Counted from the first letter of the stretch, positions 6,796-15,732 are shown. The stretch is 39,881 nt of DNA from Deltaproteobacteria bacterium (GCA_003135135.1 PLDK01000022.1:1-39881), one strand, 5' to 3'. The notes: generated by a model not told the origin, from the sequence alone. Made by a program: numbers and translations.

Positions 6796-8241
6796 TTATC
6801 GAATTGCGCGGGTGCGGGCGGTCGTCCAGTAATAGATCGGCACGCCGCTCAGCGCGATCAGCAATCCCGGCCAGGTGAAGCGGGGCTTCAGAATCAACAA
6901 ATCGACCATCAAGGCCGAGGCCGCGACGACGTAGAGCGCCGGCACCAGCGGATAGCCCCACGCGCGGTACGGACGGATAGCGCCCGGGAACCGCCGGCGC
7001 AGCACGAACACGGCCGACACCGTCAGCACGTAAAACATCAACTGCGCGAAGATCACGTAATCCAGCAGTTCGGAATAAGTGCCTGACAAGGTTAGTACCG
7101 CCGCCCAAATCCCCTGCATCACCAGCGCGACGGCGGGCACGCTGGCGCGATTGAGACGTCCGGCGGCGGCGAAAAAAACCCGGTCCCGGGACATCGCGTA
7201 AATCACGCGCGCACCCGTCAGGATCAGGCCGTTGGCGCATCCAAAGGTGGAGATCATCACCAGGATTGCGGTGACCTTCGCGCCCGCGCCGCCCCACACG
7301 ACTTGCATCGCCGCGGCTGCCACCCGATCGCTGGATGCGTGCGCGATTCCGCGCCCTACTACACTCGCTGCGGCCGCATTTCCCCAGGCGGGCAGCTCAC
7401 AGAGGTAGGCAACGTTGGTGAGGATATAGAGCGCAATCACCACGCCGGTTCCAAAGGCAAGCGCCAGAGGAAGATCGCGCCTGGGATTGCGGACCTCGGC
7501 CGCCGCGAAGGTGACGCTCGCCCATGCGTCGGCTGAAAAGAGCGCACCCACCATCGCCGCGCCGAATACGCCCGCGCCGGCTATCGACATGGAACCGGTG
7601 CCGAGGAATGCGGTCGAGCTGCCGAAATTGGCGCGCAGCGCGACTGGATTCGGTACGATCAGACATCCAACCACGACTATCAGGCATAGCGAGAGAATTT
7701 TGGCTGTGGTGAAGGAGTTCTGCAGCCACTTGCCCATATTGAGGCCGCGCAGATTGGCCGCGGTCAGGACCGCGATCACGACGATCGCGCCCGCGCGCTC
7801 GCCCGACAGTCCGGCGCCGCCTGCGCCAATCCACAGATTCGAGCCGAGCACCGGCCACATGACGCCCGCAAATCGTGCAAACGCAACTGCGACGGCCGCA
7901 ATCGTACCGGTCTGGATGACGAGCAGCAGCGTCCATCCGAACATGAACGCCCACATTCCGCCGTAGGCCTCGCGCAGATAGACGTATTGCCCGCCCGCCT
8001 GGGGCATCATCGCGGCGAGTTCGCCGTAAGCGAGCGCACCTGCAATCGTCATCACGCCCGCCACCAACCAGACCATCAGCAGCGCGGCGGGACTACCGAC
8101 CTGACGGGTGATATCTGCAGAAACGATGAAGATGCCCGAGCCAATCATCGAGCCGGCCACCAAGGTCACGGAGTCGAAGAGTGAAAGACCCGGCTTCAAG
8201 TGCTCGGAGGAAGGGGCAGGCTCGGGTACGGTAGTCGCCAT
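6796..8241 (-). CDS. APC superfamily amino-acid permease
   Basis: This 481-residue protein has about 12 transmembrane helices and the APC signature GSMIGSGIFIVSADI at residues 31-45, where the unwound first helix binds the substrate amino and carboxyl groups. The second helix motif GALAYGELAAMMPQAGGQY is also present. The overall pattern is closest to L-type (LAT-like) or YfnA-type amino-acid transporters of the inner membrane. Substrate is not determinable from sequence. The gene stands alone, convergent to the zinc-ribbon gene across the HNH cassette. The ATG at 8241 opens a short polar tail before the first helix. Confidence 0.92.
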   Translation of the reverse strand: MATTVPEPAPSSEHLKPGLSLFDSVTLVAGSMIGSGIFIVSADITRQVGSPAALLMVWLVAGVMTIAGALAYGELAAMMPQAGGQYVYLREAYGGMWAFMFGWTLLLVIQTGTIAAVAVAFARFAGVMWPVLGSNLWIGAGGAGLSGERAGAIVVIAVLTAANLRGLNMGKWLQNSFTTAKILSLCLIVVVGCLIVPNPVALRANFGSSTAFLGTGSMSIAGAGVFGAAMVGALFSADAWASVTFAAAEVRNPRRDLPLALAFGTGVVIALYILTNVAYLCELPAWGNAAAASVVGRGIAHASSDRVAAAAMQVVWGGAGAKVTAILVMISTFGCANGLILTGARVIYAMSRDRVFFAAAGRLNRASVPAVALVMQGIWAAVLTLSGTYSELLDYVIFAQLMFYVLTVSAVFVLRRRFPGAIRPYRAWGYPLVPALYVVAASALMVDLLILKPRFTWPGLLIALSGVPIYYWTTARTRAIR

Positions 8242-8337
8242 GGCGAACGCATCGTAGCACTAGCGTCGTGTGGAAAAACCAGCCCGGGAAAATTCAGCTT
8301 TGAGTCCTCGTTGATCTTATTTGCAAACAGGACTTAG

Positions 8338-8353
8338 CTGGAACTGGTTCCAG
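8338..8353. promoter_or_regulatory. palindrome upstream of the coiled-coil gene, possible operator
   Basis: The sequence CTGGAACTGGTTCCAG is a perfect inverted repeat with 7-bp arms and a 2-base centre. It is followed at 8359-8370 by a second perfect palindrome, CGTTTTAAAACG. Both sit just upstream of the GGGAGG ribosome binding site of the gene at 8382. This placement fits a binding site for a dimeric regulator, but no regulator is identified. Confidence 0.4.
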
Positions 8354-8381
8354 GAAAACGTTTTAAAACGGGAGGCGACGG

Positions 8382-8936
8382 ATGCCGACAAAGAAAAAGA
8401 CCGCGAAACGGAAAAAGGTTGTGAATCCCGCGCTCAGGCAACTTGAGCAGCTGCGCAAGACCGCCAAGGTGCTGCGGGTCAAGCTCGAACGCGAGACCAG
8501 GGCGCGAAAGATCGAAGCCCGCATCAAGAGCGAGGCGCAAAAGGCCCGCGCGGTACTCGCATCGCAGATTGCGGCACTGCGCGACCAGGGACGTAAGCTC
8601 GCCACGGGCCTTAAGTCGGCGCTGGGCGACGCCAGCAAGCGCGACGCGGCCCGCCAGCAGGCAATTGCCAAGATTTCGGAGCTCAGGGCGGAGTACACGA
8701 AGAAGTCTGCGGAGCTGAGGTCAGAGTTGTCGCGGACGACCGCGGAGTTGGCGCGCAAATCGGAGGAACTGAGGAAGCTGGCGGGAGAATCAGCGCATCG
8801 CGCGGTCGAGATAATTCGCGGCCAAGAGCATCACGCGGCGCCCGAAGCGGGGGCGAGTTCGGAACCGCACAAAGAAGCCCCGCCGGTTGAAACTGCGGGC
8901 AGCAGATATGAGAAGGAGCCCGACGAAGAGCAATAG
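8382..8936 (+). CDS. lysine-rich coiled-coil protein, unknown function
   Basis: This 184-residue protein has a basic N-terminus (KKKTAKRKK at residues 4-12), a long alpha-helical coiled coil from about 16 to 140, and an acidic, disordered tail. It contains heptad-rich segments such as KKSAELRSELSRTTAELAR. The basic start could bind nucleic acid, as in histone H1-like proteins, but no domain is recognised. The start at 8382 has a good GGGAGG site six bases upstream and two palindromes in front of it. It stands alone between the divergent permease and a convergent lipoprotein gene. Confidence 0.75.
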   Translation: MPTKKKTAKRKKVVNPALRQLEQLRKTAKVLRVKLERETRARKIEARIKSEAQKARAVLASQIAALRDQGRKLATGLKSALGDASKRDAARQQAIAKISELRAEYTKKSAELRSELSRTTAELARKSEELRKLAGESAHRAVEIIRGQEHHAAPEAGASSEPHKEAPPVETAGSRYEKEPDEEQ

Positions 8937-9011
8937 ATCGCGGGAGTCAGCCGCGATGCTGCGGGCAGACTGAGAGTTTATTTGCCGAAATGATGCGGGG
9001 CGAGACTCAAG

Positions 9012-9033
9012 CTCGGACCCAATAGGGTCCGAG
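9012..9033. terminator. hairpin between convergent genes
   Basis: CTCGGACCC, loop AATA, GGGTCCGAG gives a perfect 9-bp stem. It lies 75 bases after the coiled-coil gene stop and downstream of the convergent lipoprotein gene. There is no strong T tract on either side, so termination is plausible rather than certain. Confidence 0.5.
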
Positions 9034-9081
9034 TCGGGGATTCGGCGGGTTCCTCTTGAGGAGCGCCTGGTCAGCGAGTCT

Positions 9082-9114
9082 CCCGCGCGCCGACGGCTCT
9101 AGACGGCGCGCGGG
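9082..9114 (-). terminator. GC-rich hairpin after the lipoprotein gene
   Basis: CCCGCGCGCC and GGCGCGCGGG form a perfect 10-bp stem around a 13-base loop. It is 24 bases beyond the lipoprotein stop on the minus strand. The T tract is weak. All three alanine-rich lipoprotein genes in the window have such a strong hairpin behind them. Confidence 0.5.
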
Positions 9115-9137
9115 AACCCGCCAGGAAACAAAGTGAA

Positions 9138-9338
9138 TTACGGCGCGGCCGGGCTGGCTGCGGCACTTGCGGCCTCGCTGGCCACGGCGCTGGCTGCGGC
9201 GCTGCCTGCGGCGCTGGCCTCGCTGGACGCGGCGGTAGACGCGGCAGCCTCGGGGGCCGCGGGAGCCGTCTCTTCGGGTTTGTTGCAAGCCGTGGCGAAG
9301 AACATCGAAACTAGTGCCAGAAGCAGGATCTTACGCAT
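9138..9338 (-). CDS. small alanine/serine-rich lipoprotein
   Basis: Starting at the ATG at 9338, which has AAGGAGAAAG just upstream, the protein is 66 residues. It has a lipoprotein signal peptide (MRKILLLALVSMFFATAC) whose Cys18 is the lipidated residue. The mature part is nearly all Ala, Ser, Glu and Pro, with small-residue spacing that could form an alanine-zipper helix as in Lpp/OprI. An upstream start at 9395 is possible but would bury the signal peptide. It is the smallest of three similar lipoproteins in this window (also 24065-24514 and 28654-28935). Function is probably structural in the envelope. Confidence 0.8.
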   Translation of the reverse strand: MRKILLLALVSMFFATACNKPEETAPAAPEAAASTAASSEASAAGSAAASAVASEAASAAASPAAP

Positions 9339-9394
9339 CGCTTTCTCCTTGATTGCTCGGTGCTCACTTGAACGCAGAAACTCGAAACGCGCCA

Positions 9395-9423
9395 AGAATA
9401 CGATAGGCGCGGCGTAACTTCAA
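9395..9423 (-). promoter_or_regulatory. candidate sigma70 promoter of the lipoprotein gene
   Basis: On the minus strand TTGAAG (9423-9418) and TATTCT (9400-9395) are separated by 17 bases. Transcription would start near 9388, about 50 bases before the lipoprotein ATG at 9338. This is a motif match only. Confidence 0.4.
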
Positions 9424-9493
9424 GCGCGCATTGCGCGTCGCATCTAACCGCCTGTCGAGGCGAATCACGGGGGTCGGGGGGCCAAGAAATTTT

Positions 9494-9521
9494 TTGACTA
9501 TTTCGCAGGCATCTGTATGAT
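9494..9521 (+). promoter_or_regulatory. strong candidate sigma70 promoter
   Basis: TTGACT (9494-9499) and TATGAT (9516-9521) are each five-of-six matches to consensus, with a 16-base spacer. Transcription would begin near 9528, about 60 bases before the GTG at 9590. This supports expression of the small orphan gene and perhaps the RidA-family gene behind it. Confidence 0.55.
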
Positions 9522-9589
9522 TCGATCATTGTTTGGCGATCTTCATTTGGCGCTTTAGATTTTAGGGGTGGATGAGGTGGAGGTAAGCG

Positions 9590-9820
9590 GTGGAAGAACG
9601 GCGCGTTATTCTCGCGGGCATCGGGCTCGCAAATCGGCACAATTCTCGAATCATCGAGCATGAACTCGACATGGTGCGAAGCGCGGAGCGTCCGGTCGCG
9701 GGTGTGCGGCCGCTCACGCGAATTCTTAACTGGCTGATGCCCTCAGGACGGCTGGTAGGTCCGCCGATGCGCTCGGTGGCGCGGGAACTTGAAGAGGCGT
9801 ACCCCGGCCGCGATAGCTGA
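9590..9820 (+). CDS. small protein of unknown function
   Basis: A GTG start with GGAGGT five bases upstream opens a 76-residue frame, and a good promoter lies at 9494-9521. The protein is basic at the start, has no clear membrane helix, and contains the segments LAGIGLANRHNSRI and LTRILNWLMPSG. I do not recognise the family. The RidA-like gene follows 50 bases later and may share the transcript. It could still be a chance frame, but promoter plus ribosome binding site argue for a real gene. Confidence 0.5.
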   Translation: MEERRVILAGIGLANRHNSRIIEHELDMVRSAERPVAGVRPLTRILNWLMPSGRLVGPPMRSVARELEEAYPGRDS

Positions 9821-9870
9821 GCACAGAGTCGGGGCTGCATCCTGCTTCGCAGGTGGGGAGGGAGATTACG

Positions 9871-10401
9871 ATGAGCGCGATCTCGCGAATCTCGACCAAT
9901 ACGCCGTGGGAGCCGATCGTTGGCTATTCGCGGCTGGTGAGGGCCGGCGACCTGGTCGCCGTCTCGGGCACCACGGCGACCGACGAGCGTGGACTGATCG
10001 TCGGCGCGAAACAGATGTACGTGCAGGCACGCCAGGCGCTGGACAATATTCGTGTGGCGCTCGAGTGCGCGGGGCTCGCGATGCATCACGTTATTCGCAC
10101 GCGGATGTTCGTCACCGACATGGGACGTTTTGCGGAAGCGGCGCGCGCGCACAAGGAATTCTTCGCTGACTCGCCTCCTGCGTCGACGGTCGTTGAAGTG
10201 CGCCGGCTGGCTAATCCCGACATGATGATCGAGATCGAAGCCGATGCATACGCAGGCACCGCGAATAGCCAGATGGCGGGCAGCGTTGTCGCCGCGACGG
10301 CGCGGAAGCCGGGAGCGCGGGTCAAGCCGAAGGTGGCGACGAAGCCGCCGATGAAATCCGCAAAGAAGCCCGCTTCGAAGAAGCCCTCGCGCCGCAAGTA
10401 G
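9871..10401 (+). CDS. RidA (YjgF/UK114) family protein with basic C-terminal tail
   Basis: The 176-residue protein starts best at the ATG at 9871, behind GGGAGGGAG. Residues 1-127 are a Rid domain, with VSGTTATDERG, the QARQALDNI helix and VIRTRMFVTDM. Canonical RidA enzymes deaminate reactive enamines and imines with an arginine (R105 in E. coli) in the PPARS motif; here the motif reads PPAST, so that Arg is missing. The later Glu (IEIEADA) is kept. About 45 extra residues follow, rich in Lys, Ala and Pro (KKPASKKPSRRK), resembling histone H1-like tails that bind nucleic acid. This points to a Rid subfamily with a different function. The family call is firm; the activity is unknown. Confidence 0.88.
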   Translation: MSAISRISTNTPWEPIVGYSRLVRAGDLVAVSGTTATDERGLIVGAKQMYVQARQALDNIRVALECAGLAMHHVIRTRMFVTDMGRFAEAARAHKEFFADSPPASTVVEVRRLANPDMMIEIEADAYAGTANSQMAGSVVAATARKPGARVKPKVATKPPMKSAKKPASKKPSRRK

Positions 10402-10438
10402 CCGCGCTCGAAAGACTCGGGCTATGGTTCGAGCGCGG
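10402..10438. terminator. bidirectional hairpin between RidA-like gene and nuoN
   Basis: CCGCGCTCGAA and TTCGAGCGCGG form a perfect 11-bp stem around a 15-base loop. It begins one base after the RidA-like stop and overlaps the last codons and stop of nuoN, which converges from the other side. It could end both transcripts, though a T tract is lacking. Confidence 0.55.
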
Positions 10439-11918
10439 CGGAGCGGACTCCCGCGGCGCCGCTGGCGGAATAAAATGCGTTGGCGGCGGACGCGATATAC
10501 GGCTGCGGATAAACCCCAATCAAGATCGTAGCGAGCGCTGCCAGTCCGATTGCCGCCACCAGCGCAGGCCGCGCACTGAGGCGCTCAACTTCGACACCGC
10601 CCTCCTGCATATACATCGCGACCAGTACATAAAAATAGTAATAGGCAGAGATTACACTATTGAGTACAGCAATTATTACCAGTCCCACGTATCCCTGATG
10701 CAGCGCCTCGCTGAAGATGTAGAACTTGCCAACGAAGCCGGCCAGCGGAGGAACCCCGGCCAGCGACAACAGAAAGATAGCCATTGCGCCGGCCAGCAAC
10801 GGCTGGCGCGCCGCCAGGCCGCGGAAGTCGCTAATCTGATTACCTACTTCACCCCGCCGTTCGAGCGCGATTACTACTGAGAACGCGCCGAGGTTTGTGA
10901 ATGCATAGCCGAGAAGATAGTAAAGAATCGCGGGCCCCGATCGCACTCCCGCCGCCATGCCAAGCAACAGATAGCCCGCGTGCGCAATCGCCGAGTATGC
11001 AAGCATCCGCTTGATATTGGTCTGGACGACGGCAATCAGATTTCCGCCCGTCATCGTCAGCGCCGCAACGACCCACAGCACCGTCTGCCACTGCGCGCCG
11101 ACGGACACAAACCCGACCATGAAGACGCGAATAAAGGCGGCGAACGCGGCGAGCTTCACGCCCACCGCCATGAAGGCGGTCACCGGAGTCGGCGCGCCCT
11201 CATAAACGTCCGGCGCCCACATATGAAATGGCACTGCGGCGACCTTGAAGCCAAAACCGATCAGCATCATGCCGATTCCGAGCAGCAACAGCGGATTTGA
11301 TCCCATCGCGCCCGAAGCGAGTGCGTCATGAATCGGGCCAAGCTTGATGGTGCCGGTCGCGCCGTAGACCAGCGCGATTCCGTAGAGCAGGAACCCTGTC
11401 GAGAACGCGCCCAGCAAAAAATATTTTATTGCCGCTTCATTCGATTTGGCGTTGCGGCGCATGATTCCAGCCAGCACGTAAACCGTGATCGACATCGTCT
11501 CGAGACCGAGGAAGATGACTATCAGGTCGCCAGCCGCCGCCATCAGCATCATGCCCAGCACGGAAAACAGCAGCAACGAATAGTATTCGGCGCCGGGAAT
11601 ACGGTTCTCGGCGGCGTAATCGAGCGACATCATCACGGTGAACATCGCGGCGATCAAAATCACCAAGTCGAAAAATGCCGAAAAACTGTCGATCGAGATC
11701 GCGCCCGCAAAAGCGACACCGTACTGTCCCAGAATTCCAAGCGTGAATACGAACGCAACCGCCAGCGACGCCAGCGTCAGCAACCCGAGCCCTTCGCTTT
11801 CGCCGTCGTCGACGCGCACTCCAGCCAGCAGCACCACCATCGCGGCCACCGTGATCACGACCAGCGGCAGGATTGGCAGCCAGACGAAGTTGATTGCGGC
11901 CAAGTTAAAAGGACTCAT
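10422..11918 (-). CDS. nuoN: NADH-quinone oxidoreductase subunit N
   Basis: This 498-residue antiporter-like subunit of complex I has about 14 transmembrane helices and the proton-translocating Mrp-type core. The key Glu lies in LGLETMSITVYVLAG, and Lys residues sit in helices around VYEGAPTPVTAFMAVGVKLAAF. NuoN is one of three proton-pumping modules in the inner-membrane arm. It is the last gene of the operon; its ATG overlaps the end of nuoM by four bases, so they are translationally coupled. Length is standard (480-500). Confidence 0.96.
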   Translation of the reverse strand: MSPFNLAAINFVWLPILPLVVITVAAMVVLLAGVRVDDGESEGLGLLTLASLAVAFVFTLGILGQYGVAFAGAISIDSFSAFFDLVILIAAMFTVMMSLDYAAENRIPGAEYYSLLLFSVLGMMLMAAAGDLIVIFLGLETMSITVYVLAGIMRRNAKSNEAAIKYFLLGAFSTGFLLYGIALVYGATGTIKLGPIHDALASGAMGSNPLLLLGIGMMLIGFGFKVAAVPFHMWAPDVYEGAPTPVTAFMAVGVKLAAFAAFIRVFMVGFVSVGAQWQTVLWVVAALTMTGGNLIAVVQTNIKRMLAYSAIAHAGYLLLGMAAGVRSGPAILYYLLGYAFTNLGAFSVVIALERRGEVGNQISDFRGLAARQPLLAGAMAIFLLSLAGVPPLAGFVGKFYIFSEALHQGYVGLVIIAVLNSVISAYYYFYVLVAMYMQEGGVEVERLSARPALVAAIGLAALATILIGVYPQPYIASAANAFYSASGAAGVRSAALEP

Positions 11919-13498
11919 CGTGCGGCCGCCGCCATCTCGGGTTCGCGGTTTGGTGTGTGCCGAGCCGGCAAAAGAGCAGCCAGACGATTCGGCTGCCGTT
12001 CATGCTCGAGACGAGCCTGCGCGACATTTACTCTCGCGAGCATTGCAGTCACCGACGGTTCGATCCTGCTGATCAGCGGACGCGGGAAAAGTCCCATCAA
12101 CAGCATCAACGCGATCACCGGCACCATCACGGCAATCTCGCGACCGGTCAGATCCCGGATCGTTTCGTTCACCGCCCTGGTGATCGGTCCAAACATCACG
12201 CGTTCGTAGGTCCAAAGCATGTAGAGCGCACCCAGGATGACGCCCAGAACTGCGAAAACAGCAGCCAGCCTGATTCGCAGGAACGCCCCGAGCATGATCA
12301 GAAACTCGCCGACAAAGCCGTTGAGCCCCGGCAGGCCGATCGACGAGAGCATCACGACCATGAAGATTGCGGCGTAAACGGGCACGCGCTTCCACAGGCC
12401 GCCGAACTCGGAAATCTCGCGCGTATGGCGCCTCATGTAGAGCATTCCAACGAGCAAAAATAATCCGCCGGTGGAAACGCCGTGATTGAGCATCTGGTAA
12501 ATTGCGCCATCGATACCCTCGGGGTTGAGCGCGAAAATTCCGAGCATCACAAACCCCAAGTGACTAACCGACGAGTATGCAATCAACCGCTTCAGGTCGG
12601 GCTGCACCATCGCGACCAACGCTCCGTAAATGATCCCGATTATGGCGAGCGCCATGAACAGCGGAATCGCCTCGACCGCGACGGTGGGAAACAGCGGAAT
12701 GGCGAAGCGCAGGAAGCCGTAGGTGCCCATCTTGAGCATCACGCCGGCCAGAATAACCGAGCCGGCAGTCGGCGCATTGGTGTGAGCATCGGGCAGCCAG
12801 GTATGCACCGGCCACATCGGCACCTTAATCGCGAACGCCAGCGCGAACGCCGCGAACAGCCAACGGCTCTCGGTAACAGTCAGCGGCACCTGGTAAAGCA
12901 GCGGCAGATCGAAGCTGGTCCGGTTGAAATGCACGTGCGCCTGGTGCACCAGGTACAGGATCGCGACCAGCATCAGCAGCGAGCCTACCATCGTAAACAA
13001 TACGAACTTGACGGCGGCGTAAATCTTGCGGCCATGTCCCCAAATGCCTATCAGGAAGTACATCGGAATCAGCATCACTTCCCAAAATATATAAAACAGG
13101 AACAGATCGACCGAGAGCAGCGCGCCGAGCAGACCGGTTTCCAGCACGAGCATAAAGAAGCAGAATTCGCGGGGGCGCTTCTCGATATCGCCGCCGCCAG
13201 AATAAAGCAGCGACAAAGTAATCAATATAGTAGTCAGAAGAACCAGAAACAGGCTAATGCCGTCAATACCGATATGGTATGTAATGCCGAATGCGGGAAT
13301 CCAGTCATATTGTTCGGCGAGCTGGTACTCCGCGACGTGTGGATTAAACTGCGCCAGAACATAGAAACTCAGCGCCAGCGGAAGCAGCGAAAAAATGAAC
13401 GCCGAGTTCCAAATCGCACGCTCTTCGCTCTGCATCAAAATGAAAAGCGCGCCGATCAGCGGCAGGAAAATCAACGCTGTGAGCAAGCCGCCGTTCAT
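11915..13498 (-). CDS. nuoM: NADH-quinone oxidoreductase subunit M
   Basis: The 527-residue polytopic subunit M shows the antiporter signature: Glu in FYIFWEVMLIPMYFLIG (the E144 equivalent) and the broken-helix segment WLPDAHTNAPTAGSVILAG with the following Lys. It carries one proton channel of complex I. It overlaps nuoN by four bases and nuoL by one base, so nuoL-M-N are tightly coupled. The roughly 40-residue polar C-terminus is longer than in E. coli (509 residues) and is probably cytoplasmic. Confidence 0.96.
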   Translation of the reverse strand: MNGGLLTALIFLPLIGALFILMQSEERAIWNSAFIFSLLPLALSFYVLAQFNPHVAEYQLAEQYDWIPAFGITYHIGIDGISLFLVLLTTILITLSLLYSGGGDIEKRPREFCFFMLVLETGLLGALLSVDLFLFYIFWEVMLIPMYFLIGIWGHGRKIYAAVKFVLFTMVGSLLMLVAILYLVHQAHVHFNRTSFDLPLLYQVPLTVTESRWLFAAFALAFAIKVPMWPVHTWLPDAHTNAPTAGSVILAGVMLKMGTYGFLRFAIPLFPTVAVEAIPLFMALAIIGIIYGALVAMVQPDLKRLIAYSSVSHLGFVMLGIFALNPEGIDGAIYQMLNHGVSTGGLFLLVGMLYMRRHTREISEFGGLWKRVPVYAAIFMVVMLSSIGLPGLNGFVGEFLIMLGAFLRIRLAAVFAVLGVILGALYMLWTYERVMFGPITRAVNETIRDLTGREIAVMVPVIALMLLMGLFPRPLISRIEPSVTAMLARVNVAQARLEHERQPNRLAALLPARHTPNREPEMAAAAR

Positions 13499-15420
13499 CA
13501 GTGCATCACCAGGAACAGGTAGTAAGCCACAATGCCCAGCGCGCCGAGTAGATAGACAAATGCATAGTTCTGGACGTTGCCGGTTTCAGCGCGGCGCGCT
13601 AGCTGGCCCGAAGTCTGGACGGCAAGGCCGGCGCCGTCGGCGGCGCCATCGATCGCAAAGCTGTCGATCGCGCGGTTGAGCACATTGTTCGAGACCCAGA
13701 ACAGCGGACGCGTGACGATTAAATTATATAGCTGGTCGATGTAGTACTTGTTGAGTAGCAAGTTGTAGAGATCCTGCAGCCGCCACGCGAGAAGCATCGG
13801 GATTCCCGGCAAGCGCAGATAGAACAGGTATGCGAGCGCTATTCCCAGCGCCGAGGCGATGCTCGCGACGAGAGACAGGGAAGTCGGGCTCGCCTCGATG
13901 ATCGGTTTGAAGGCGCCGACGGCCGGCGCGAGGAATCGCACGAAAGCATCCCCCCACAACAGTCCATTGGGAAGATTTATCCATCCGCCAACCGTCGCCA
14001 GAATAGCCAGTACGATCAACGGAATAGTCATTACCGCCGGTGATTCGTGCAAGTGATGCTCTTGGTCAGAATCGACGCGGGACTCGCCAAAGAACGTCAT
14101 GAAGATCAGCCGGAACATGTAGAACGACGTGAGCCCCGCCGTGATCACACCGAAGAACCAAAGCCACGAATGTCCCGAATCATACGCGGCTTCGAGGATC
14201 AGGTCCTTGGAGAAGTAACCGGAGAACGGAGGCACGGCGGCGATCGCGAGCGTCGCGATGAACATCGTCCAGAACGTGATCGGCAGCTTGCGCCGCAATC
14301 CGCCCATCTTGGTCATGTCCTGCTCGCCGCCGAGCGCGTGAATCACCGAGCCTGCGCACAAGAACAGCAAGCCCTTGAAGAACGCGTGGGTCATCAGGTG
14401 GAAGATGCCCGACGCATACGCGCCGGAGCCCACGCCGAGAAACATGTAGCCGAGCTGACTGATGGTCGAGTAGGCGAGCACCTTCTTGATGTCGGGCTGG
14501 ACGATCGCGATGGTCGCGGCAAACACCGCGGTAACTGCGCCAATCGTCGCAACCAGATCGAGCGCGCTGGGCGCCATGGTGTAGATGAAACCGAGCCGCG
14601 CGATCATGTACACGCCCGCGGTGACCATTGTCGCCGCATGGATCAGCGCGCTGACAGGAGTCGGGCCGACCATCGCGTCGGGCAGCCATACGTAGAGCGG
14701 AATCTGTGCTGACTTGCCGGTCGCGCCGATGAAGAGCAGGAAGCCGGCCGCGGTCGCGGCGGCGCCGCCAAGCAGAGCAGCGTGATTGCGAAGCTCGACA
14801 AAGTCCAGCGTCCATACGCCGTGCGCACCAAGCGTGGCGACGATGGTGAACATCCCGAGCAGAAAGCCAGCGTCACCAATTCGGTTGACGACAAACGCCT
14901 TGCGGCCGTTATAGGCGTACTGGGGATTCGTGTACCAAAATGCGATTAGCAAATAGGAACATAGTCCGACACCCTCCCAACCCACGAACATCATTAGCAA
15001 GTTGTTCGCAAGAATTAGTATGAGCATCGAGAATGCGAACAAGTTCATGTAGGTAAAGAAGCGCGCAAAGTCCTCGTCGTGCGCCATGTATCCGACTGAG
15101 TAAAGATGAATTAGTGCGCCGACTCCGGTGACTATCATCACCATCACGCCCGACAACGCGTCGAGACGCAGGCCGAGCTCGCTGTGAAATCTCCCTGCCT
15201 CGATCCATCCCCAAAGATGCACAGAAAGCGCGCTACCCGGGGGCATCGCGAGCAGCGTCAAAAATGCCCACGTCGCAACGCCGAACGCGGCGAACATGAC
15301 ACCCGGTCCGACGACGTTGACCGCGCCGCGTCCATACCTTGGCCCGAGGAACAGGTTGAATACGACGCCGAACGCCGGGAACAGCAGGATAAGCGCGAGT
15401 GCTGGAAACTCAACCGTCAT
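13498..15420 (-). CDS. nuoL: NADH-quinone oxidoreductase subunit L
   Basis: At 640 residues this is the largest and most distal membrane subunit of complex I. It has the oxidoreductase N-terminal part, the proton channel Glu in FVGWEGVGLCSYLLI and the broken helix WLPDAMVGPTPVSALIHAAT. A long C-terminal region matches the lateral amphipathic helix that runs along NuoM and NuoN. Length agrees with other bacteria (about 610-660). It lies nine bases after nuoK and shares one base with nuoM. Confidence 0.96.
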   Translation of the reverse strand: MTVEFPALALILLFPAFGVVFNLFLGPRYGRGAVNVVGPGVMFAAFGVATWAFLTLLAMPPGSALSVHLWGWIEAGRFHSELGLRLDALSGVMVMIVTGVGALIHLYSVGYMAHDEDFARFFTYMNLFAFSMLILILANNLLMMFVGWEGVGLCSYLLIAFWYTNPQYAYNGRKAFVVNRIGDAGFLLGMFTIVATLGAHGVWTLDFVELRNHAALLGGAAATAAGFLLFIGATGKSAQIPLYVWLPDAMVGPTPVSALIHAATMVTAGVYMIARLGFIYTMAPSALDLVATIGAVTAVFAATIAIVQPDIKKVLAYSTISQLGYMFLGVGSGAYASGIFHLMTHAFFKGLLFLCAGSVIHALGGEQDMTKMGGLRRKLPITFWTMFIATLAIAAVPPFSGYFSKDLILEAAYDSGHSWLWFFGVITAGLTSFYMFRLIFMTFFGESRVDSDQEHHLHESPAVMTIPLIVLAILATVGGWINLPNGLLWGDAFVRFLAPAVGAFKPIIEASPTSLSLVASIASALGIALAYLFYLRLPGIPMLLAWRLQDLYNLLLNKYYIDQLYNLIVTRPLFWVSNNVLNRAIDSFAIDGAADGAGLAVQTSGQLARRAETGNVQNYAFVYLLGALGIVAYYLFLVMH

Positions 15421-15429
15421 TGGTATTGG

Positions 15430-15732
15430 TCACCATCTCATCAGAGTCAGGTCGTCGGCGTGGACGGTTTCACGATTGCGGAAAATCGAGATGATGATGC
15501 CCAGGCCAACCGCCGCTTCGGCCGCCGCGACAGTCATTACGAAGAAAACGATCACCTGGCCGTCCATCGAGCCGAGCCGGCTGCCGATCGCGATGAAGGC
15601 GAGATTTACGGCATTGAGCATCAACTCGATCGACATGAACATCACGAGAATGTTGCGGCGGATGATCACCCCGGCCACGCCGATCGCGAAGATGACCGCG
15701 CTGAGCGACATCATATAGGTCAGCGGAATCAT
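15430..15732 (-). CDS. nuoK: NADH-quinone oxidoreductase subunit K
   Basis: This 100-residue protein has three transmembrane helices and the two conserved membrane glutamates, in MSIELMLNAVNLAF and AAAEAAVGLGIII. These form the central proton path between NuoH and the antiporter modules. Its ATG overlaps the stop of nuoJ by four bases. Length and sequence are typical. Confidence 0.96.
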   Translation of the reverse strand: MIPLTYMMSLSAVIFAIGVAGVIIRRNILVMFMSIELMLNAVNLAFIAIGSRLGSMDGQVIVFFVMTVAAAEAAVGLGIIISIFRNRETVHADDLTLMRW

